Positions 30,851-42,145 of a stretch of DNA of 64,000 nucleotides are shown piece after piece. The stretch is from the NCBI RefSeq assembly GCF_035593345.1, contig NZ_CP141606.1:3286001-3350000 (forward strand), read 5' to 3'. A program made the translations under genes and the position numbers. The notes beneath the pieces are model-generated. The model worked only from the letters and a program-made list of their open reading frames with translations, was not told where the DNA came from and did no database searches. Each line of letters begins with the position of its first letter. Within the stretch, counting starts at the first letter, position 1. The DNA comes from Lelliottia sp. JS-SCA-14 (GTDB lineage: Bacteria > Pseudomonadota > Gammaproteobacteria > Enterobacterales > Enterobacteriaceae).

Positions 30851-31789
30851 TCACTCAAAATCCCCTTCAACCACCAGGGAATCGCCCCCCCCTTCGGGAG
30901 TAACATTCTCGAATTGCCACGGATTGTGGTAGCTCACCATCGCTTCAAAGACGATTTTTGCCAGCTCATTATTGCTGCCCGGGTTATGGCACAGCAGATA
31001 CTCCGTGTCAGGTAATGACGGTAATCCGTCAGATTTGCCTAAAACGCGCAAATCCGGGCTCATCATCTCAACAGGACGAGCGGTCACGCCAAGTCCCGCT
31101 TTCACGGCGGCGCGAACCGCAGGCAGCGTGGAAGCCACATAGGCTAAGCGCCACGGAATATTGGCTTCATTCAGCGCGGACAACACCATATCGCGGAACG
31201 GGCTGGGATCGTCCAGCAACACCAGCGGAATAGGCTCACCTTTTTGCAGCACATATTCCGCCGCGCAATACCAGTGCGTCGGCGACGTGCGCAGCGTCAG
31301 GCAATCAAATTGCCCAGGGCGGTGCGTTGTCACAACCAGATCAACTTCATGGTCTTTCAGCATATCAATCATGAAGGCATTTCGTTTGACGCTGACATCC
31401 AGCGCAAGCTTCGGATAAACCGAACTGATGCGATTAAGTAAAAACGGCAATATCGTATCAGCGGATTCATCAGAAGCGCCTAACGTTAAAACGCCCTGAA
31501 GATTGCTAAACATTAATGACATACATGCTTCATCATTGAAGCGCAGAATCTTCCTTGCGTAACCCAGTAACTGGATCCCGTGCTCGGTTAAGAGCTTATT
31601 ACGACCATGGCGTGCAAAGAGCTCTTTGCCCACCAGCTGCTCGAGTCGCTGCATTTGTTGGCTCACCGCCGACTGGGTACGGCAAACAGCGGCTGCGGCG
31701 GCGGCAAACGTATTGAGATCAGCGACCGCAACAAAGGTTCTCAGCAGATCGAGGTCGAGATTCATTATCGGACGATTTGCATTTATCAT
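30851..31789 (-). CDS. lrhA: LysR-family regulator LrhA
   Basis: The 312-residue product is a LysR-type transcriptional regulator. The N-terminal helix-turn-helix spans about residues 12-70 ([36 protein letters not shown]), followed by a substrate-binding domain. E. coli LrhA represses flhDC, and so flagella and chemotaxis, and affects type 1 fimbriae and RpoS. The protein is close to E. coli LrhA throughout and of equal length; the acidic C-terminal tail differs most. Its position directly upstream of nuo is the E. coli arrangement. Confidence 0.96.
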   Translation of the reverse strand: MINANRPIMNLDLDLLRTFVAVADLNTFAAAAAAVCRTQSAVSQQMQRLEQLVGKELFARHGRNKLLTEHGIQLLGYARKILRFNDEACMSLMFSNLQGVLTLGASDESADTILPFLLNRISSVYPKLALDVSVKRNAFMIDMLKDHEVDLVVTTHRPGQFDCLTLRTSPTHWYCAAEYVLQKGEPIPLVLLDDPSPFRDMVLSALNEANIPWRLAYVASTLPAVRAAVKAGLGVTARPVEMMSPDLRVLGKSDGLPSLPDTEYLLCHNPGSNNELAKIVFEAMVSYHNPWQFENVTPEGGGDSLVVEGDFE

Positions 31790-32673
31790 ATCTATTCACT
31801 TACAAGTTGCTCGTGCGGAGCTGCCCGACCGGCAGACTACATGACAGATAGTTATTGGCTGGTGTATAGCAGAAGTCAGAAACAACGTTCCATGACGATA
31901 TTTTTATTCTCTTAAATGTTCAGGATATTTTTAGGTTTTGCTGATTTAGGTAAATTCCATTAAAGAAACTACACATCATCACCTTTTTTCACGCAACACG
32001 GGCACAGCAGTAAAGGTGTTGCCTATCCAGTATAGTAGAGATAATTCTAACAATAACAATCAACTAATTCAGGAAAAACAGGAGGAAATACACGTTATTG
32101 TAAACATTCCTCTCTTTTCCTGAGACAACATCTTAACCCAAATCCACTTTATTTATAAGTATTATTGCACCATTAATGATTAATCGATGTTGATTAACGG
32201 CTAAACTAATTTTATTAAAATTAACGAAAGTTAAGATTTCGGCCTCAATAATATATAAACATTAATTTAGATTAGCTTTATCCATTAATAATGCTTAACA
32301 TTATTTTCACACGCGCAACCTTTGACCAATTCCCCCATTGAGCAAAGATATTAAGAAGCATTCCGGTTTTACGAAAGGTCACCCGAGGAAATCATTGCAA
32401 TCTCATCGTTTCCCTACAAGAGAGCGGTTTTTAGCAGGGTAAAATACATTAAAAACCGCCGCAAACGCGATAATAAACTGCACTTACCTGCTAACGCAAT
32501 GCTTTAAACGACCAAACTACCCTGCTGGCAGATAAATAGATTACGTCTTATTTTCGCATCCCGGCAAAATCTTCTTCTGTACACCCTTCAAAACGCAGCG
32601 CGGTGGGAGTACATTGTTCCGTGCTGACTTCCACGGCAGGGAGTGGCAACAACAGCTAAAAGGTCAACGATTC
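31790..32673. other. Long AT-rich intergenic region between lrhA and alaA
   Basis: These 884 bases between two divergently transcribed genes hold no supported gene. Much of it (about 31900-32350) is very AT-rich compared with the GC-rich genes around it, which suggests H-NS/StpA binding and complex control of lrhA. A 10-bp inverted repeat, GCGGTTTTTA at 32424-32433 with TAAAAACCGC at 32450-32459, has a 16-base loop. A small RNA cannot be excluded, but I see no clear promoter-terminator pair. Confidence 0.6.
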
Positions 32674-33888
32674 ATGTCCCCTATCGAAAAATCCAGCAAA
32701 TTAGATAACGTCTGTTACGACATCCGCGGTCCGGTTCTCAAAGAGGCAAAGCGCCTGGAAGAGGAAGGTAACAAGGTCCTGAAACTCAACATTGGCAACC
32801 CTGCGCCCTTTGGTTTTGACGCGCCGGACGAAATCCTGGTGGATGTGATCCGTAACCTGCCCACTGCGCAAGGCTACTGTGATTCAAAAGGACTCTACTC
32901 CGCCCGTAAGGCCATCATGCAGCACTATCAGGCCCGTGGGATGCGCGATGTCACCGTTGAAGATATCTATATTGGTAACGGCGTTTCCGAACTGATCGTG
33001 CAGGCGATGCAAGCCCTGCTGAACAGCGGCGATGAGATGCTGGTGCCTGCGCCGGATTATCCGCTGTGGACAGCGGCCGTTTCCCTCTCCAGCGGCAAAG
33101 CGGTGCACTATCTGTGCGACGAATCCGCCGACTGGTTCCCGGATCTCGACGATATCCGCGCCAAAATCACCCCGCGCACGCGCGGTATCGTGATTATCAA
33201 CCCGAACAACCCGACGGGTGCGGTCTACTCCAAAGAGCTGTTGATGGAGATCGTGGAGATCGCCCGTCAGCACAACCTGATCATCTTCGCCGATGAGATT
33301 TACGACAAGATCCTCTACGACGCAGCGCAGCACCACTCGATTGCGACGCTGGCTCCGGATCTGCTGACCGTCACCTTTAACGGCCTGTCGAAAACCTACC
33401 GCGTGGCCGGTTTCCGTCAGGGCTGGATGGTTCTGAACGGCCCGAAAAAGCACGCTAAGGGCTACATCGAAGGGCTGGAAATGCTGGCCTCGATGCGCCT
33501 GTGCGCCAACGTTCCGGCGCAGCATGCGATTCAAACGGCGCTCGGCGGCTATCAGAGCATCAGCGAATTTATCGTGCCCGGCGGTCGCCTGTACGAGCAG
33601 CGTAACCGCGCATGGGAGCTGATCAACGATATTCCTGGCGTCTCCTGCGTGAAGCCTAACGGCGCACTCTACATGTTCCCGAAAATTGACGCTAAACGTT
33701 TCAATATTCACGATGACCAGAAGATGGTGCTCGATTTCCTGCTGCAGGAAAAAGTGCTGCTGGTTCAGGGAACCGCGTTTAACTGGCCATGGCCGGACCA
33801 CGTGCGTATCGTCACCCTGCCGCGTGAGGATGACCTGGAAATGGCGATTAGCCGGTTCGGACGCTTCCTCTCCGGTTATCATCAGTAA
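32674..33888 (+). CDS. alaA: Glutamate-pyruvate aminotransferase AlaA
   Basis: The 404-residue PLP enzyme of aminotransferase class I makes alanine from pyruvate and glutamate. Visible landmarks: [14 protein letters not shown] at the N-terminus, [25 protein letters not shown], and the PLP lysine in [17 protein letters not shown]. The start at 32674 ([10 protein letters not shown]) matches E. coli AlaA; an earlier in-frame start would add 20 unrelated residues. The C-terminus lacks the final Leu of the E. coli protein. Confidence 0.96.
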   Translation: MSPIEKSSKLDNVCYDIRGPVLKEAKRLEEEGNKVLKLNIGNPAPFGFDAPDEILVDVIRNLPTAQGYCDSKGLYSARKAIMQHYQARGMRDVTVEDIYIGNGVSELIVQAMQALLNSGDEMLVPAPDYPLWTAAVSLSSGKAVHYLCDESADWFPDLDDIRAKITPRTRGIVIINPNNPTGAVYSKELLMEIVEIARQHNLIIFADEIYDKILYDAAQHHSIATLAPDLLTVTFNGLSKTYRVAGFRQGWMVLNGPKKHAKGYIEGLEMLASMRLCANVPAQHAIQTALGGYQSISEFIVPGGRLYEQRNRAWELINDIPGVSCVKPNGALYMFPKIDAKRFNIHDDQKMVLDFLLQEKVLLVQGTAFNWPWPDHVRIVTLPREDDLEMAISRFGRFLSGYHQ

Positions 33889-33982
33889 CCTCCCATCAGG
33901 CTGCCACTGGCAGCCTGATTTGCATCTTGCCTCCCCTCGCCGCACAATGAACGCTGTCGCAGTGCAAGACAAAAGGTATTCT

Positions 33983-34582
33983 ATGAGTCAAAGTCATTTC
34001 TTCGCCCATCTCTCCCGCCTGAAACTCATTAACCGCTGGCCGCTGATGCGCAACGTGCGCACCGAAAACGTGTCGGAACACAGTTTGCAGGTGGCGATGG
34101 TTGCTCACGCCCTGGCCGCCATAAAAAACCGCAAATTCAACGGTAACGTCAATGCCGAACGCATCGCCCTGCTGGCGATGTACCACGACGCCTCCGAAGT
34201 ATTAACCGGCGATCTGCCGACACCGGTGAAATATTTCAATTCGCAGATTGCCCAGGAATATAAGGCTATCGAGAAGATCGCCCAGCAGAAACTGGTGGAT
34301 ATGGTGCCAGAAGAGCTGCGGGATATTTTTGCGCCGCTGATCGATGAGCATCAGTGCACAGAAGAGGAAAGATTGCTGGTGAAACAGGCCGATGCCCTGT
34401 GCGCCTATCTCAAGTGCCTCGAAGAGTTGTCCGCCGGAAACAACGAGTTTTTACTGGCGAAAACGCGACTGGAAAAAACCCTCGAATCACGCCGCAGCGA
34501 AGAGATGGATTACTTTATGCAGGTGTTTGTGCCGAGCTTCCATCTGTCGCTGGATGAGATTAGCCAGGATTCACCTCTTTAG
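33983..34582 (+). CDS. yfbR: 5'-Deoxynucleotidase YfbR
   Basis: The 199-residue HD-domain phosphohydrolase removes phosphate from deoxyribonucleoside 5'-monophosphates. Metal ligands are visible in [10 protein letters not shown] (His), [13 protein letters not shown] (His-Asp) and [12 protein letters not shown] (Asp). I took the ATG at 33983, preceded by AAAGGT, which gives the E. coli length; the frame is open further upstream but overlaps alaA. It follows alaA on the same strand by 94 bases and converges on yfbS. Confidence 0.95.
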   Translation: MSQSHFFAHLSRLKLINRWPLMRNVRTENVSEHSLQVAMVAHALAAIKNRKFNGNVNAERIALLAMYHDASEVLTGDLPTPVKYFNSQIAQEYKAIEKIAQQKLVDMVPEELRDIFAPLIDEHQCTEEERLLVKQADALCAYLKCLEELSAGNNEFLLAKTRLEKTLESRRSEEMDYFMQVFVPSFHLSLDEISQDSPL

Positions 34583-34592
34583 TCGTCCGTTG

Positions 34593-34626
34593 TGCCCGGC
34601 GGCGCTACGCTTGCCGGGCCTACAAA
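34593..34626. repeat. Single REP element between yfbR and yfbS
   Basis: One REP palindrome, TGCCCGGCGGCGCTACGC followed by TTGCCGGGCCTACA, sits between the converging ends of yfbR and yfbS. It likely serves as the 3' structure for one or both transcripts. Confidence 0.8.
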
Positions 34627-34653
34627 ACCCTTAACGGGATGCCAACAACGATG

Positions 34654-36486
34654 TCAAAACGGGAACAGCACCGGAATCAGCACCACGCAAACCAGCATCA
34701 CCAGAATGGTGAACGGCACCCCGAGCTTCACGAAATCGCTGAATTGATAGTTCCCCGGCCCCAGCACCAGCGTATTCACCGGTGACGAAACTGGCGTCAT
34801 AAACGCCGCTGACGCCGCCATTGCGACCATCATCGCAAACGGATACGGCGACACGCCCATCGACTTCGCCATCGCCAGCGCAATAGGTGCCATCAGCACC
34901 GCCGTCGCGGTATTGGAGATAAACAACCCGATGGTGGCGCACATCACGAACAGACAAATCAGCATCATGTACGGGCCATAGCCCCCGCCGACGTCCATCA
35001 GCCCTTTCACCACCAGATCCACACCGCCTGTTTTTTGCAGCGCCAGCGCGAACGGCATCATACCGACGATCAGAATAATGCTCGGCCAGTGAATGGCTTT
35101 GTAGGCGCTCTCGGCGTCGATGCAGCGGAATTTGCCCATCAGCAGGCAGGCAATAATCGCCGCGATGGGGTTAGGAATTTCGTCGGTGAGCATCAGGGCG
35201 ACCATCAGCACCAGACAGAATATGGCGTGCGGAGCCTGACTGTGGGCGGGTGAGGCGTCGCTCTCTTCGACAGGCATATTGAGCACCACAAAATCGCGCC
35301 CTTTTTGCCCGAGTTGGCTGATAAGCTTCCAGTTGCCGACCACCAGGAAGATATCGCCCAGCTGCAGCGGCTCATCCACTACCGCCCCTTCCATCGCAAC
35401 GCCGTCGCGTTTCAGACCGACGACGTTCAGTCCGTAGCGGGTACGGAACCCGATTTCACGCACGGTTTTGCCCAGCAGTTCCGACTCAGGGATCAGCGAG
35501 ACCTCCGCCATCCCCACGTCCAGCGCCTGGTCGGAGAAATACTCGCCGCGCAGCACCATCGGCTCCAGCAGTTGTTCAGTGCAGAACTCACGCAGATCCA
35601 CGTCCGCCGTCGACATATCAATCAGCAGGACGTCGCGGGCGCGGAACTCAGACACCCCATTCACATTCACAATCACGCGACGGAACCGCCGCCAGCGCTC
35701 GACGCCAATGATATTCGCGCCGTAGCGTTCGCGCAGTTTGAGATCGTCCAGACGCTGACCAATTAGCGGTGAGCCGGGGCGGATCGCCAGGCGACGCGCG
35801 CGCCCGGTGAGGCGATACTCTTTGATCAGATCGCGGAAAGTGCGCCGACGCCAGCCGTCGCCTTTTTTGTGTTGCGTATCGCCCTTCAGCGCAAAGCGGG
35901 TCAGAAGCATGTAAATCACGCCGAGCACCAGCACGACCAGGCCAATCGGCGTCACGCTGAAGAAGCTAAACCCGGCATAGCCTTCGCGCAGCAGTTCGCT
36001 GTTCACCACCAGGTTTGGTGGCGTCGCGACAAGAGTCATCATGCCGCTAATCAGCCCGGCGAAACTCAGCGGCATCATCAACCGCGACGGTGAGGTCTGC
36101 ATGCGCATTGAGACGCTTAACACCACCGGAATAAAGATCGCCACCACGCCGGTGGAGCTCATAAAAGCACCCAGCCCGGCGACCGTCAGCATCAGGTAGA
36201 TGAGCATTTTGGTTTCGCTGCTGCCCGCCACTTTCACCAGCCAGGAGCCCATCACCGTGGCGACGCCGGTGCGCACCAGCCCGTCGCCGATGATAAACAG
36301 CGCGGCAATCAAAATGACGTTCGGATCGCTAAAACCGGAGAAGGCTTCGGAGAGCGTTAAGGTACCGCTCAGAACAAACGCGACGATAACCAGCAGAGCA
36401 ACGGCGTCCATGCGCACTTTGCCGGTTGCAAAGAGAATGATGGCGATAGCAAGAAGGCTCAGCACCCAAATCAGTTCACCGTTCAC
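34654..36486 (-). CDS. yfbS: Predicted transporter YfbS (SLC13/DASS type with RCK_C domains)
   Basis: The 610-residue polytopic membrane protein has two halves of hydrophobic segments (about residues 1-195 and 405-610) of the citrate/sulfate-transporter family, interrupted by two TrkA-C (RCK_C) domains at about 210-390. The motif [18 protein letters not shown] in the first half and [20 protein letters not shown] with [19 protein letters not shown] in the second match anion/sodium symporters. The substrate is not known. The length equals E. coli YfbS. Confidence 0.93.
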   Translation of the reverse strand: MNGELIWVLSLLAIAIILFATGKVRMDAVALLVIVAFVLSGTLTLSEAFSGFSDPNVILIAALFIIGDGLVRTGVATVMGSWLVKVAGSSETKMLIYLMLTVAGLGAFMSSTGVVAIFIPVVLSVSMRMQTSPSRLMMPLSFAGLISGMMTLVATPPNLVVNSELLREGYAGFSFFSVTPIGLVVLVLGVIYMLLTRFALKGDTQHKKGDGWRRRTFRDLIKEYRLTGRARRLAIRPGSPLIGQRLDDLKLRERYGANIIGVERWRRFRRVIVNVNGVSEFRARDVLLIDMSTADVDLREFCTEQLLEPMVLRGEYFSDQALDVGMAEVSLIPESELLGKTVREIGFRTRYGLNVVGLKRDGVAMEGAVVDEPLQLGDIFLVVGNWKLISQLGQKGRDFVVLNMPVEESDASPAHSQAPHAIFCLVLMVALMLTDEIPNPIAAIIACLLMGKFRCIDAESAYKAIHWPSIILIVGMMPFALALQKTGGVDLVVKGLMDVGGGYGPYMMLICLFVMCATIGLFISNTATAVLMAPIALAMAKSMGVSPYPFAMMVAMAASAAFMTPVSSPVNTLVLGPGNYQFSDFVKLGVPFTILVMLVCVVLIPVLFPF

Positions 36487-36526
36487 AACATATCCTTGTC
36501 AGGGAAAGGGAGGGAAATTTTGCCAT

Positions 36527-36551
36527 AAAAAGGCCCCAACAATGTGGGGCC
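36527..36551 (-). terminator. Terminator downstream of yfbT
   Basis: A 7-bp stem (GGCCCCA with TGGGGCC, 36532-36551) is followed on the minus strand by TTTTTA. It separates yfbT from yfbS. Confidence 0.75.
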
Positions 36552-36562
36552 AAATCATGGGT

Positions 36563-37228
36563 TTACATTTTCAGGGAGACGGTAACATTTCCGTCCGATC
36601 CCTTGTGGACCGAGAGCGCGGCAAGCGACGTGAGCGCGAAATCCACTTCGTCGAGCCGGGGCGAACCGGCCGGGACATTCACGGCAATCACGTGGCTACC
36701 GGCGTTGAGCCCTGCCAGCACACCGGCGGCGGCGTCTTCGACCACCACGCAATCCTTCGGATGAATGCCCAGCAGTTCCGCGCCTAATAAAAACGCATCC
36801 GGCTCCGGTTTACCGCGCTTCACACGTTCAGCGGTGACGAACACTTCGGGCATCGGCAGGCCTGCGGCCTTGTGGCGGGCATGAGCGACGGGAATTGAAC
36901 CCGAGGTCACGATCGCCCATGGGATCTGCGCTTCGTTCAGATGCTGGAGCAGCTCAAGCGCGCCCGGGAGTGCCGCAATACCCTCGACATCCTGAGCTTC
37001 AATTTGCTCCAGATATTTGAACTCCGCCTGAATCTCCTCTTCGGTTCTTCCGGATAAGAAGTGGCGTAAAGAGGTAATGGCCTGTTTGCCATGGATGAAA
37101 TTCAACACGTCCTGATGGTCGATGCCATGCCTGTCGGCCCAATGGCACCACGAGCGCTCGACAACCGGCAGCGAATCCACCAGCGTACCGTCCAGATCAA
37201 ACAGAAAACCTTTACACTGCACACTCAC
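36563..37228 (-). CDS. yfbT: HAD-family sugar phosphatase YfbT (HxpA)
   Basis: The 221-residue HAD-superfamily phosphatase has motif I FLFDLDGTLVDS with the nucleophile Asp, motif II IVTSGS, motif III lysine in RVKRGKPEPDAF, and motif IV VVVEDAAAGVLAGL. The E. coli counterpart dephosphorylates hexitol and hexose phosphates. It lies 4 bases after yfbU on the same strand, so the two are probably cotranscribed. Confidence 0.94.
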   Translation of the reverse strand: MSVQCKGFLFDLDGTLVDSLPVVERSWCHWADRHGIDHQDVLNFIHGKQAITSLRHFLSGRTEEEIQAEFKYLEQIEAQDVEGIAALPGALELLQHLNEAQIPWAIVTSGSIPVAHARHKAAGLPMPEVFVTAERVKRGKPEPDAFLLGAELLGIHPKDCVVVEDAAAGVLAGLNAGSHVIAVNVPAGSPRLDEVDFALTSLAALSVHKGSDGNVTVSLKM

Positions 37229-37232
37229 CCCC

Positions 37233-37814
<582 letters not shown>

Positions 37815-37818
37815 TCAA

Positions 37819-38274
37819 TCACAAGTCATCAAGGAATGTTTTATCAAGTTGCTTAAAAGCGCGCTTGAGCGTGTCGGCCAGCGCCTGGTAATCCGGCTTA
37901 CCTTCCACCGGGGCCAGCGCCTGACCGGCTTCCTGAAGTTTCCCGCGCACTTCATAAAACCAGTGTAAAATAGTAGGTGGCAGCGGTGTGACAGAACGTT
38001 TGCCCAGCCACCACAGTCCTTGCATCGGAAGTGTTAACGCAAATAGCGCCGTCGCGACGGCCGGGCCAAGCTGGCCGCCGAGGGCAATTTGCCAGCACAG
38101 GGTAAAGACGGCAATCGGCGGCATAAAGCGGATCGCATAGCGGGTGATGCGGATGACGCGGTTATCGATAAACACCGGGGCAAGGCGCTTTTCCAGGGGC
38201 CACGTCTTTGCGTAATGCTGGCCCCGACGAAACAGGCTAAAGAAGCTCACGGAGGGGTTCTCTGGTGTCGACAT
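37819..38274 (-). CDS. yfbV: UPF0208 inner-membrane protein YfbV
   Basis: The 151-residue protein has two membrane segments at about residues 45-90 ([19 protein letters not shown] and [18 protein letters not shown]) and polar ends. It belongs to the UPF0208 (DUF412) family. In E. coli YfbV has been linked to insulation of the Ter macrodomain of the chromosome; the molecular role is unclear. The length equals E. coli YfbV. Confidence 0.94.
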   Translation of the reverse strand: MSTPENPSVSFFSLFRRGQHYAKTWPLEKRLAPVFIDNRVIRITRYAIRFMPPIAVFTLCWQIALGGQLGPAVATALFALTLPMQGLWWLGKRSVTPLPPTILHWFYEVRGKLQEAGQALAPVEGKPDYQALADTLKRAFKQLDKTFLDDL

Positions 38275-38611
38275 GGCTGTACCTCAACTTCACATATAAA
38301 AATTAAAATTTTCGTGCAAATCCACAACAAGCTATGACAACGTTCAAAATATTTTGTCATCGCTACCCAGTATCGGGTATTCTGTGCCAGCCTGATTGGG
38401 CCTTAGACGAGAATCGTTAACTCGTCAAATTATCGCATATTATGCCATTGTCTGAAAATCGTTCAAAATGGCATAAAATCATATGGATTTCTTTCATCCT
38501 GCCAGAATGTTCGTTTGGCATGATGTTAATCATAAATGTCTGGGTCATCTTGCGCTACGCTACGAGACTCACTGACGTTTTTTTAGCCACGTATCAATAA
38601 TAGGTACTTCC
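38275..38611. promoter_or_regulatory. ackA upstream region
   Basis: These 337 bases between divergent yfbV and ackA hold no gene. An FNR-like site stands at 38520-38533; the rest is AT-rich. I identified no confident -35/-10 pair. Confidence 0.6.
38520..38533 (+). promoter_or_regulatory. Candidate FNR-type site upstream of ackA
   Basis: ATGATGTTAATCAT matches the FNR consensus TTGAT-N4-ATCAA at 8 of 10 positions and is nearly palindromic. It lies about 80 bases before the ackA ATG. Oxygen control of ackA-pta fits the pathway, but the site has not been tested here. Confidence 0.35.
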
Positions 38612-39814
38612 ATGTCGAGTAAGTTAGTACTGGTTCTGAACTGCGGTAGCTCCTCACTGAAATTCGCCATCATCGATGCGCTCAACGGTGAAGAGTACCT
38701 CTCTGGTTTGGCCGAATGTTTCCATCTTCCTGAAGCACGTCTTAAGTGGAAAATGGACGGCAGCAAACAAGAAGCGGCTTTAGGTGCAGGCGCCGCTCAC
38801 AGTGAAGCGCTGAACTTTATCGTTAACACTATTCTGGCACAAAAACCAGAACTGTCTGCTCAGCTGACTGCAATCGGTCACCGTGTTGTTCACGGCGGCG
38901 AGAAGTACACCGGCTCTGTAGTGATCGACGAATCCGTGATTCAGGGTATCAAAGATGCAGCCTCTTTTGCACCGCTGCACAACCCTGCGCACCTGATCGG
39001 CATCGCGGAAGCGCTGAAATCCTTCCCGAATCTGAAAGACAAAAACGTCGCTGTCTTCGACACCGCGTTCCATCAGACCATGCCGGAAGAGTCCTACCTC
39101 TATGCCCTGCCGTACAGCCTGTACAAAGAGCACGGCGTACGTCGCTACGGCGCACACGGCACCAGCCACTTCTACGTTACTCAGGAAGCGGCCAAGGTTC
39201 TGAACAAACCTGTTGAAGAGCTGAACATCATCACTTGCCACCTGGGCAACGGTGGTTCTGTTTCCGCTATCCGCAACGGCGAGTGTGTTGATACTTCTAT
39301 GGGTCTGACCCCGCTGGAAGGTCTGGTGATGGGTACCCGTTCCGGTGACATCGACCCGGCGATTATCTTCCACCTGCACGACACCCTGGGCATGAGCGTT
39401 GATGCGATCAACAAAATGCTGACCAAAGAGTCTGGCCTGCTGGGTCTGACCGAAGTCACCAGCGACTGCCGTTACGTTGAAGACAACTACACCACCAAAG
39501 CTGACGCTAAACGTGCAATGGACGTTTACTGCCACCGTCTGGCGAAATACATCGGTTCTTACACCGCGCTGATGGATGGTCGTCTGGATGCGGTTATCTT
39601 CACCGGCGGTATCGGTGAGAACGCGGCAATGGTTCGTGAACTGTCCCTGGGCAAACTGGGCGTTCTGGGCTTTGAAGTTGATCACGAGCGTAACCTGGCT
39701 GCCCGTTTCGGCAAGTCTGGCTTCATCAACAAAGAAGGCACCCGCCCGGCTCTGGTTATCCCAACCAACGAAGAGCTGGTCATCGCGCAAGACGCGAACC
39801 GTCTGACTGCCTGA
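38612..39814 (+). CDS. ackA: Acetate kinase
   Basis: The 400-residue enzyme interconverts acetyl phosphate + ADP and acetate + ATP. ASKHA-fold signatures are clear: [14 protein letters not shown] at the N-terminus, [14 protein letters not shown] with the catalytic arginine, [20 protein letters not shown] and [13 protein letters not shown]. The length equals E. coli AckA. Codon use is strongly biased to preferred codons, as expected of a highly expressed gene. pta follows after 76 bases with a hairpin between. Confidence 0.98.
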   Translation: MSSKLVLVLNCGSSSLKFAIIDALNGEEYLSGLAECFHLPEARLKWKMDGSKQEAALGAGAAHSEALNFIVNTILAQKPELSAQLTAIGHRVVHGGEKYTGSVVIDESVIQGIKDAASFAPLHNPAHLIGIAEALKSFPNLKDKNVAVFDTAFHQTMPEESYLYALPYSLYKEHGVRRYGAHGTSHFYVTQEAAKVLNKPVEELNIITCHLGNGGSVSAIRNGECVDTSMGLTPLEGLVMGTRSGDIDPAIIFHLHDTLGMSVDAINKMLTKESGLLGLTEVTSDCRYVEDNYTTKADAKRAMDVYCHRLAKYIGSYTALMDGRLDAVIFTGGIGENAAMVRELSLGKLGVLGFEVDHERNLAARFGKSGFINKEGTRPALVIPTNEELVIAQDANRLTA

Positions 39815-39819
39815 TTCCA

Positions 39820-39848
39820 CACCGCCAGCCTAGCTGGCGGTGCTGTTT
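39820..39848 (+). terminator. Hairpin between ackA and pta
   Basis: A perfect 10-bp stem (39820-39829 with 39833-39842) has a 3-base CTA loop and is followed by CTGTTTTG. The T-run is short, so it probably acts as a partial terminator or a 3' stabiliser of ackA mRNA; pta would still receive read-through. Confidence 0.6.
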
Positions 39849-39890
39849 TGTACCCCGCCCGATGCGGCGGTAACCAAAAGAGGATAAACC

Positions 39891-42035
39891 GTGTCCCGTA
39901 CTATTATGCTGATCCCTACCGGAACCAGCGTCGGCCTGACCAGCGTCAGCCTTGGCGTTATCCGTGCTATGGAACGCAAAGGCGTTCGCCTGAGCGTCTT
40001 TAAGCCTATCGCCCAGCCTCGTGCCGGTGGCGATGCGCCAGACCAGACCACCGCCATCGTGCGTGCGAATTCCGGTCTGCCAGCGGCTGAACCGCTGAAA
40101 ATGAGCCACGTTGAGTCTCTGCTCTCCAGCAATCAGTCCGATGTGCTGATGGAAGAGATCATCGCCAATTTCCACGCGAATGCGCAAGACGCAGAAGTGG
40201 TGCTGGTTGAAGGCCTGGTTCCGACGCGCAAACACCAGTTTGCTCAGTCTCTGAACTTTGAAATCGCCAAAACCCTGAACGCTGAAATCGTGTTCGTGAT
40301 GTCCCAGGGTACCGATACCCCGGAACAGCTGAACGAGCGTATTGAGCTGACTCGCAGCAGCTTCGGCGGCGCGAAAAACACCAACATCACCGGCGTTATC
40401 GTTAACAAACTGAACGCACCGGTTGATGAACAAGGCCGTACCCGCCCTGACCTGTCTGAAATTTTCGACGACTCTTCCAAAGCGAAAGTCGTGAAAGTGG
40501 ACCCGGCTCAGCTGAGCGCAAGCAGCCCGCTGCCAGTTCTGGGCGCGGTGCCATGGAGCTTCGACCTGATCGCCACCCGTGCGATCGACATGGCGCGTCA
40601 CCTGAATGCGACCGTGGTTAACGAAGGCGACATCAACACCCGTCGCGTAAAATCTGTGACCTTCTGTGCGCGCAGCATTCCGCACATGCTGGAACATTTC
40701 CGCGCAGGTTCCCTGCTGGTCACTTCCGCTGACCGTCCTGACGTGCTGGTTGCAGCCTGTCTGGCCGCGATGAACGGCGTTGAGATCGGTGCAATCCTGC
40801 TGACCGGCGCTTATGAAATGGACCCTCGCGTGGGCAAGCTGTGTGAACGTGCGTTCGCCACCGGCCTGCCAGTGTTCATGGTGAACACCAACACCTGGCA
40901 GACCTCCCTGAGCCTGCAGAGCTTCAACCTGGAAGTGCCGGTTGATGACCATGAGCGTATCGAGAAAGTTCAGGAATACGTTGCAAGCTACATCAACGCT
41001 GACTGGGTTGAGTCTCTGACTGCGACCTCCGAGCGTAGCCGTCGTCTGTCTCCACCAGCCTTCCGCTACCAGCTGACCGAGCTGGCGCGTAAAGCCGGTA
41101 AACGTGTTGTTCTGCCAGAAGGCGACGAACCACGTACAGTGAAAGCAGCCGCTATCTGTGCAGAGCGCGGAATCGCGACCTGCGTGCTGCTGGGTAACCC
41201 GGATGAAATCACCCGCGTTGCCGCGTCTCAGGGCGTGGAACTGGGTTCGGGTATCGAAATCGTCGATCCAGAGGTGGTCCGCGAGAGCTATGTTGCCCGT
41301 CTGGTTGAGCTGCGTAAGAGCAAAGGCATGACCGAAGCCGTTGCCCGCGAACAGCTGGAAGACAACGTGGTTCTGGGTACCCTGATGCTGGAGCAGGATG
41401 AAGTTGACGGCCTGGTTTCTGGTGCTGTTCACACCACCGCGAACACCATCCGTCCACCGCTGCAGCTGATCAAAACTGCACCAGGCAGCTCTCTGGTCTC
41501 TTCTGTGTTCTTCATGCTGCTGCCTGAACAGGTTTACGTTTACGGCGACTGTGCGATTAACCCGGATCCAACTGCTGAGCAACTGGCTGAGATCGCTATT
41601 CAGTCTGCGGACTCCGCGATTGCCTTCGGTATCGAACCGCGCGTGGCGATGCTCTCCTACTCTACCGGCACCTCCGGCCAGGGTAGCGACGTTGAGAAAG
41701 TACGTGAAGCGACCCGTCTGGCGCAGGAAAAACGTCCTGACCTGATGATCGATGGCCCGCTGCAGTACGACGCCGCAGTGATGGCTGACGTTGCGAAATC
41801 CAAAGCGCCGAACTCTCCGGTTGCAGGTCGCGCTACCGTGTTCATCTTCCCGGATCTGAACACCGGTAACACCACCTATAAAGCGGTACAGCGTTCTGCC
41901 GACCTGATCTCCATCGGGCCGATGCTGCAGGGTATGCGCAAGCCGGTGAACGACCTGTCCCGTGGCGCGCTGGTAGACGATATCGTCTACACCATCGCTC
42001 TGACCGCGATTCAGTCTTCACAGCAACAGCAGTAA
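39891..42035 (+). CDS. pta: Phosphate acetyltransferase
   Basis: The 714-residue enzyme interconverts acetyl-CoA and acetyl phosphate. It has the long enterobacterial form: an N-terminal DRTGG/AAA-like region with a P-loop-like start ([17 protein letters not shown], about residues 5-21), a middle DRTGG domain (about 230-340) and the catalytic domain (about 390-710; [44 protein letters not shown] segment [14 protein letters not shown]). The length equals E. coli Pta. Confidence 0.98.
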   Translation: MSRTIMLIPTGTSVGLTSVSLGVIRAMERKGVRLSVFKPIAQPRAGGDAPDQTTAIVRANSGLPAAEPLKMSHVESLLSSNQSDVLMEEIIANFHANAQDAEVVLVEGLVPTRKHQFAQSLNFEIAKTLNAEIVFVMSQGTDTPEQLNERIELTRSSFGGAKNTNITGVIVNKLNAPVDEQGRTRPDLSEIFDDSSKAKVVKVDPAQLSASSPLPVLGAVPWSFDLIATRAIDMARHLNATVVNEGDINTRRVKSVTFCARSIPHMLEHFRAGSLLVTSADRPDVLVAACLAAMNGVEIGAILLTGAYEMDPRVGKLCERAFATGLPVFMVNTNTWQTSLSLQSFNLEVPVDDHERIEKVQEYVASYINADWVESLTATSERSRRLSPPAFRYQLTELARKAGKRVVLPEGDEPRTVKAAAICAERGIATCVLLGNPDEITRVAASQGVELGSGIEIVDPEVVRESYVARLVELRKSKGMTEAVAREQLEDNVVLGTLMLEQDEVDGLVSGAVHTTANTIRPPLQLIKTAPGSSLVSSVFFMLLPEQVYVYGDCAINPDPTAEQLAEIAIQSADSAIAFGIEPRVAMLSYSTGTSGQGSDVEKVREATRLAQEKRPDLMIDGPLQYDAAVMADVAKSKAPNSPVAGRATVFIFPDLNTGNTTYKAVQRSADLISIGPMLQGMRKPVNDLSRGALVDDIVYTIALTAIQSSQQQQ

Positions 42036-42040
42036 GGTTT

Positions 42041-42109
42041 TGCCGGATGGCGCTTCGCTTATCCGGCCTACAAAACCGTAGGCCCGGTAAGCGTTAGCGC
42101 CACCGGGCA
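42041..42109. repeat. REP pair downstream of pta
   Basis: Two inverted REP palindromes: TGCCGGATGGCGCTTCGC begins the first and CCACCGGGCA ends the second. The pair sits between the pta stop and the bidirectional terminator. Confidence 0.85.
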
Positions 42110-42111
42110 AC

Positions 42112-42142
42112 AAAAAGGCGACCAATAAATGGTCGCCTTTTT
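42112..42142. terminator. Bidirectional terminator between pta and the transketolase operon
   Basis: A perfect 13-bp inverted repeat (AAAAAGGCGACCA with TGGTCGCCTTTTT) has a 5-base loop and T-runs both ways, ending pta from the left and the PTS/transketolase operon from the right. Confidence 0.9.
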
Positions 42143-42145
42143 TAT

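Noticed and set aside
38780..39820. 346-codon open frame antisense to ackA
   Set aside because: Same explanation as for pta: a shadow of biased codon use, with no family signature.
39780..41582. 600-codon open frame antisense to pta
   Set aside because: The frame lies entirely opposite a highly expressed core gene. Strong codon bias in pta removes stop codons from the antisense frame; the translated product has no recognisable domain.
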